Shown here piece after piece: positions 17,046 through 20,779 of a stretch of DNA of 20,779 bases (positions are counted from its first letter, which is position 1; each line of letters opens with the position of its first letter). Location: positions 3,599,796-3,620,574 of the forward strand of contig NC_090614.1 of the NCBI RefSeq assembly GCF_004359215.1. Reading direction: 5' to 3'. A model generated the notes under the pieces. It was not told where the DNA came from and searched no databases. It saw only the letters and a list, made by a program, of their open reading frames with translations. Source of the stretch: Bremia lactucae. Taxonomy: Eukaryota > Oomycota > Peronosporomycetes > Peronosporales > Peronosporaceae. The translations under genes were made by a program, and so were the position numbers.

Positions 17046-17554
17046 TGTAACGAGCCGTTCCATATAAAATATCCCATATAACAGGATCAATAAATAATAT
17101 CTCATAAAAGGAAAACAATAAAGAAGTTTAATTATAGCCATCTAATATTTTTACATAATATTTCTAACATTACGAAATATGAAACCAATGAAGCAATGAG
17201 TTAATAGTTCTATTGATTGGTTGATTTAAGCTTAAAATCGAACACGCCAATCGTTACTAGAAACGATTAAGAGGAGTACAAGGAGGCGCTACGTATTGTT
17301 TAAAATTAACATTCTTAAGTTAGGACACAGAGGATCGTTACGTAGAAACATAAATATTTGGTACCATTTCATTTTCGTATATTTGAGTCTTATTAGTATT
17401 AAAGTTTAATAGGTAAGACTTCTTAGCTACTTAAAATTATTCCTCTGCACGTCAGTGTACGTGAAGTATCGATGCATCTCATCATCACTGTTATTTTATC
17501 AATGCAGGTTAGCAGGACTTATTTCACTCCTAGCGAAAGGTGCCCCGTAACACC

Positions 17555-17570
17555 TGGTAGCACTTCGTGG
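17555..17570 (+). other. Primer binding site TGGTAGCACTTCGTGG
   Basis: It begins with TGG two bases after the LTR end. The same 16 bases occur at the matching place beside the LTR at 19288 (minus strand) and, damaged, beside the LTR at 12359. The first seven bases, TGGTAGC, are compatible with initiator methionine tRNA type primers, but the full tRNA of this organism is not available here. Confidence 0.65.
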
Positions 17571-17664
17571 TCCTATCAACGAACACGCTCGTACCATCCA
17601 ACATGGGCATGTTTGATGAGGCATAAAATGCTTCAAAGCTCCTCATAATAATGCCACCAGTAGT

Positions 17665-18096
17665 ATGCTTACCGAAGTGACCTTTACGAACACTTCGTAC
17701 CTGTTGATGCATACTGACACCCCCAGAGTGGTCGTCGTCAATGGATCATCACAAGCTAACTGTACACCAAAATGGTCTGACAAAGCGTCAAACAACCCCG
17801 TCATCATCTTTTTCGTTGGCGCAAGTGAACCCGAAGGTTTAACGAACGTGGCTTCGGATTATCTGGAGGCCTTAACAGTTTTCAGCGAGTCGGGCGATAA
17901 CGCCGACTCGGCGCAGTCACTCACCACGGGAGTAGCAGGTGTCACCTCTAATTTGAATAGTAGGTGATTCTTCCCCGCAGTAGACGCATTAGCGTCTCCC
18001 GAAACATCCGTATCGCTAACAGCTGCGCTAAGCCGTGCAGCTACCAGCTTTGCTGCCTCACAGGCGACGCGCACGGGTTTCGAAACCTTGCGCATT
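17665..18096 (+). pseudogene. Conserved post-integrase segment, possibly coding
   Basis: The plus frame from 17665 reads EVTFTNTSYLLMH, SEPEGLTNVASDYLEA and ESGDNADSAQSL to a stop at about 17967, and after a gap ALSRAATSFAASQATRTGF to a stop at 18096. The minus strand holds an open frame at 18095-17859 (KPVRVACEAAKLVAARLSA, DANASTAG). Each reading has a counterpart in 5557-5960. Counting differences over about 100 aligned bases, roughly half fall on the position that is third in both frames, which suggests past coding but cannot tell the strand. Some plant gypsy elements carry extra sense or antisense frames at this place; I do not recognise this one. Confidence 0.45.
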
Positions 18097-18188
18097 TAAA
18101 AGTTGAGATTAAAATAAAACCAACAAGTCGTTATTTATAAAGATTGACGTTATAGTTTCTTTGCATCATCATTAAAGTGACTATCGCT

Positions 18189-18200
18189 AAAGGGGAGTGA
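18189..18200 (+). other. Polypurine tract before the 3' LTR
   Basis: AAAGGGGAGTGA is directly followed by the LTR start TGTAAGAGGG at 18201. This is the usual priming place for plus-strand cDNA synthesis and fixes the orientation of this LTR. Confidence 0.6.
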
Positions 18201-18727
18201 TGTAAGAGGGTGTACCGTCACATAAGTCTTATTTCCTATAAGAGGAATAATAAATAACATTTCCAATGAAAGAAACAAAATTTACTATTTCCAATGCGAG
18301 GAAAAAAAAATGAGAAGTACAGATTAATATTGTTTGTTTGTTTTGCCTCAAAAGTTCCAATATTATCAGATTCAGTAACATTGACGCTAAGGACATTAGT
18401 CTTATAGATTGGCTGATTTAAGTTTAAATCATTTCTGCCTACAAGACACGATTTGGCGTCGCGCAAGAAGGCGCATTGCATAGTAAGCTATTAAATATTA
18501 TAGCTAGTAGATAGATTGTTGTGGAACATCGCAATATAATAATACATTATTAATTTTGCCTCATTCAAAATCCTTAAAATTTACCTTTAGTGGTAAGACT
18601 TCTCAGCTACTTGGAACCTTTCTCTGCACGTCGTGTACGTGAACTAGTCGAGGCACCCCACCTTTACTGTAATCAGTTTTCTTACTAAAAATGTTAGCAG
18701 TACTAGCAAATGGTGCCCCGTTACACG

Positions 18728-19287
18728 TGGTGTCTTAAATATTTGCCTGAGCCGGATCCTAACACGTCCGGCTAAAATGAACATGCCAAACTTCACTTTC
18801 GTCGCATCGTCATCGATGCGGCGAGCTTTAATGGCGTCGTCTAATATAGGAGATTATCGTATAAGGGAGTCGCCCCCTCTTCGAATGCCTTATAAGATTT
18901 CAACCTTTATTCTTTCGATTACTGTTGTCTCGCCGTTTCAACTGCTGAGCGCCCTGTTCTCTTGACACCTTCACGTGTTTAAAGCGTTCCTAATAAAGCA
19001 AGGTTATTATACGGGGCCATGTCGACTTCATGTTGTCGGAATTCCGCGATAGAAGCGTGTTGCTCGTCTTTTTGCGAAGCGAACAACATTGTGCCTACGG
19101 CTGATCCGCCTACGGCCGAGCTCATATAATTTAAAATTCGTCCATTCACGGTCACTCATGACACGAGTCGTTGACGCGTAGCGTCAAAAATTTTCTCAGA
19201 GGCTTGAGACTTCATTTTCTTTATTCAATATGTCCATGTTGGATGGTACGTGCGCGGCCATTATACGAACCACGAAGTGCTACCATG
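18728..19287 (-). pseudogene. Gag N-terminal remnant, leader and primer site of a second minus-strand copy (element 5)
   Basis: On the minus strand the primer site TGGTAGCACTTCGTGG occupies 19285-19270, two bases from the LTR end at 19288. A leader with an ATGGACATATTG-like gag start near 19230 follows. The capsid words LDDAIKARRIDDDATKVKFG and FILAGR stand at about 18842-18768, almost the same as the LDDAIEDRHINDDATK of element 3. Similarity ends within FKTP near 18735, where the LTR at 18201-18725 begins, so the rest of gag-pol is missing. Intervening codons hold stops. Confidence 0.7.
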
Positions 19288-19730
19288 TGTAACGGGGCAT
19301 CTTTCGCTTTTTTGAAAACAGTTCAAGCCTTCAAGCCAACCTGCACTGATATTGGTGAAGGTGAGGTCCCTCTATTTCTTCACGTACAATGACGTGCAGT
19401 GGAAGGCTTTGAAGTTGCTGAGAGGTCATAGCAACTGAAGGCCAAATACTTGTACGTACTAAGTATGGAAAAAGTATAATTATTTAATAAACTTATACCC
19501 TACGCAACGATCTTCTTATATACTGGCCATGATATATTAATACCAAACTATGCATGCCGCCTCCTTCAGCCCGCTCATTCGCGCGTCTAGAAACGATTGG
19601 CAAAGCTGATTTTAATTTGAATCAACGAATCAACATAATTAACATCTTGTTGTCACCAACACACCGTGAACGGGATACCCCGTCTATTAATATAGTTTCT
19701 TATGAACTTTTAATGCAATGATTGTATTCG
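19288..19730 (-). mobile_element. 5' LTR of element 5
   Basis: The LTR ends on the minus strand with CCCCGTTACA at 19288, next to the primer site. Its body aligns with the LTRs at 12359, 17046 and 18201, including ACGTGCAGTGGAAGG near 19392-19406 and GCGCGTCTAGAAACGATTGG near 19582-19601. The far end (minus-strand start) is not definable and 19730 is approximate. Confidence 0.6.
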
Positions 19731-19786
19731 GCAAACAGGCAGATAGGAGTGCATGGAGCTATTAGCGCACATCAAGCGTCAGATCT

Positions 19787-20342
19787 TGTAGGCGGGCACG
19801 TCGTAAAGCGGCCACGCTCTACTTAAGCACACACCCTAGCACAGCGAGGAAGCGGTTTGCACCTGCTTCTCTGGCGTGCAGTGAGGTAGTTGTGGTGGGC
19901 GCGCAAGCGACCTCACCCAACACACTAAGAACTCAGGTGAAGTGACATCACGAGAGCGGTAATCCGTCTCCTCCTGCGCACTTACCAAGTAGGTAGTAAA
20001 TTTCAGGCTGATTTGTATTTAATAGAATTAAATACAAATACCTATTTTTACCAATTAAAATGTTATCTCTATAGATATCATTTAATATGTATTGCGAGCG
20101 TATCTTTATAGATACCTCGCGTAACTGATGACGCTAGCCGTCATCATGGATGACGCTGGGCGTCATCCCTCCTAATGTGAATGCACCCATGTGCATCACA
20201 TCCACAAGGGTTGGTCACAAATGTGCACCACACCCGAGTGTTGGGTCTAAATACTATTATTTAGAAATTGATCATCCCCTTAAGGACCCTAAATGTACTT
20301 AATGGGGACTGTGTAACATTAGGGCAACTCTAGTCCGTCACA
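19787..20342 (+). mobile_element. 5' LTR of a right-edge gypsy element
   Basis: Bounded by TGTAGGCGGG and CCGTCACA, 556 bases long. It is the inverted relative of 15839-16370. Hairpins inside: 20011-20023/20027-20039 (13 pairs, loop AGA), 20094-20105/20110-20120 (11 pairs, one bulge), 20127-20133/20139-20145 and 20148-20156/20160-20168. A gag-like frame begins 136 bases to the right, so I take it as a 5' LTR on the plus strand. No TGG primer site follows it. Read on the minus strand, the bases just outside (AAAGAGGGGGATGG then TGTGACGG) look like a polypurine tract, which would argue for the reverse orientation. Confidence 0.8.
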
Positions 20343-20477
20343 CCATCCCCCTCTTTAAGAACGAATTTACATTTTTTTTAAATTCGACAAAGAGGAGAGA
20401 GGAACTGCGAGCAGCTTGAAGCGCCGCTAGTTCACTCAATCACTCTCGCGCACGTGTTTCCATACACGGCGCCCAAG

Positions 20478-20779
20478 ATGCCACCTAAAAGGGGCCACGT
20501 TGGTGGGTCGTCTGCGAAGACGCCCACACAACCTCGCACTAAGCGCACGCGCCGCGTTAATTCGCCGGCTGCGTCTAATGCCTTAGTCGGAACGCAGACA
20601 GCCACTGCGACTGTCGCGTTAACAGGGCTAAAGGATCCATCCCACTTTAACAGTGAGGATGTTGATCCGTCGCTCATTGTCGACTACAATGAGTCGACAC
20701 CGTTGCCGTCACCTCATAGTAGTGATGCGGACAACGAGCTCATGAGGAGTGATGATGCGGCATTATTGCCCATCCAAAC
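20478..20779 (+). CDS. Gag-like protein, N-terminal part (run off by window end)
   Basis: From ATG at 20478 the frame stays open for 100 codons to the window edge. It begins MPPKRGHVGGSSAKTPTQ with a basic patch PRTKRTRRVNSPAAS, then an acidic, serine-rich part LTGLKDPSHF, NSEDVDPSLIVDYNES and SSDADNELMRSDD. A basic, low-complexity start then an acidic region is common in gypsy gag N-termini, and its place 136 bases after an LTR supports gag, but no capsid domain is yet reached. The frame has no breaks, so this may be the youngest element here. It contains the exact hairpin CTCATTGT (20673-20680) / ACAATGAG (20686-20693). A shorter minus frame at 20432-20677 is taken as a shadow. Confidence 0.6.
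   Translation, partial: MPPKRGHVGGSSAKTPTQPRTKRTRRVNSPAASNALVGTQTATATVALTGLKDPSHFNSEDVDPSLIVDYNESTPLPSPHSSDADNELMRSDDAALLPIQ

Larger units (their letters stand above)
17046..18725 (+). mobile_element. Internally deleted gypsy LTR element (LTR - primer site - remnant - polypurine tract - LTR)
   Basis: Two same-orientation LTRs, 17046-17552 (TGTAACGAGC...TAACA) and 18201-18725 (TGTAAGAGGG...GTTACA), enclose only about 650 bases. The first is followed after two bases by the primer site TGGTAGCACTTCGTGG (17555-17570) and a short leader with an ATGGGCATG near 17603. The second is preceded by the polypurine tract AAAGGGGAGTGA (18189-18200). All gag-pol is gone and only the post-integrase segment remains. 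Such an element could move only with proteins from a complete relative such as element 3, whose LTR it shares. The two LTRs differ a good deal, so it is old, or is made of two separate insertions. No matching target duplication was found. Confidence 0.7.

Noticed and set aside
16838..17077. A 79-codon minus frame considered as a transposase scrap.
   Set aside because: No catalytic or zinc-finger pattern could be seen and it crosses the LTR boundary at 17046.
18201..19730. The pair of LTRs at 18201-18725 and 19288-19730 as the two ends of one element.
   Set aside because: They are in opposite orientation and the gag remnant between them belongs only to the right-hand, minus-strand copy.
1..20779. 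CRISPR array, bacterial operons, rRNA genes.
   Set aside because: No regularly spaced direct repeats, ribosome binding sites or rRNA-like sequence; the hairpins seen differ in sequence from each other and are not a repeat array.

Overview
The window reads as gene-poor, repeat-dominated eukaryotic DNA, most likely from an oomycete of the Phytophthora/downy-mildew type. Two things point there: a Crinkler (CRN) effector gene with a 65-base GT-AG intron and an oomycete-like initiator, and degenerate Ty3/gypsy retrotransposons that fill nearly everything else. The species cannot be told from the sequence. Domain calls come from reading translations against remembered family patterns; no search was run. 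|| Layout. 1-885: RNase H end and integrase of a plus-strand gypsy element (element 1), open reading but cut off at its right end. About 885-1121: probable LTR/leader of the next element. 1122-5437: decayed plus-strand gypsy element 2 (gag, protease, RT, RNase H, integrase in order) whose RNase H segment (about 3966-4711) lies on the opposite strand. About 12800 down to 5445: decayed minus-strand element 3 (LTR, primer site, gag, protease, linker, RT, RNase H, integrase, chromodomain-like end, 3' segment, LTR piece) whose RT segment (about 8895-9905) is likewise flipped. 12800-15838: the only non-transposon pocket, holding the CRN-HNH gene (13222-14408, two exons, apparently frameshifted near its 3' end), a tRNA-Leu-like relic and a short unidentified protein relic. 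15839-16370: solo-looking LTR. 16662-16769: large, nearly perfect hairpin. 17046-18725: internally deleted LTR element with LTRs, primer site and polypurine tract. 18728-19287: gag start of another minus-strand copy with its LTR to the right. 19787-20342: LTR of the same family as 15839-16370 but inverted, followed by an open gag-like frame (20478 to the window end). || The most unusual signal is not a gene. The gypsy coding DNA and LTRs are packed with short, mostly perfect inverted repeats with small loops. They run almost end to end through the intact integrase frame (about 122-832), recur through the decayed copies, and show two compensatory base-pair changes between the two related LTRs. 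The CRN gene, read the same way, is not packed like this.
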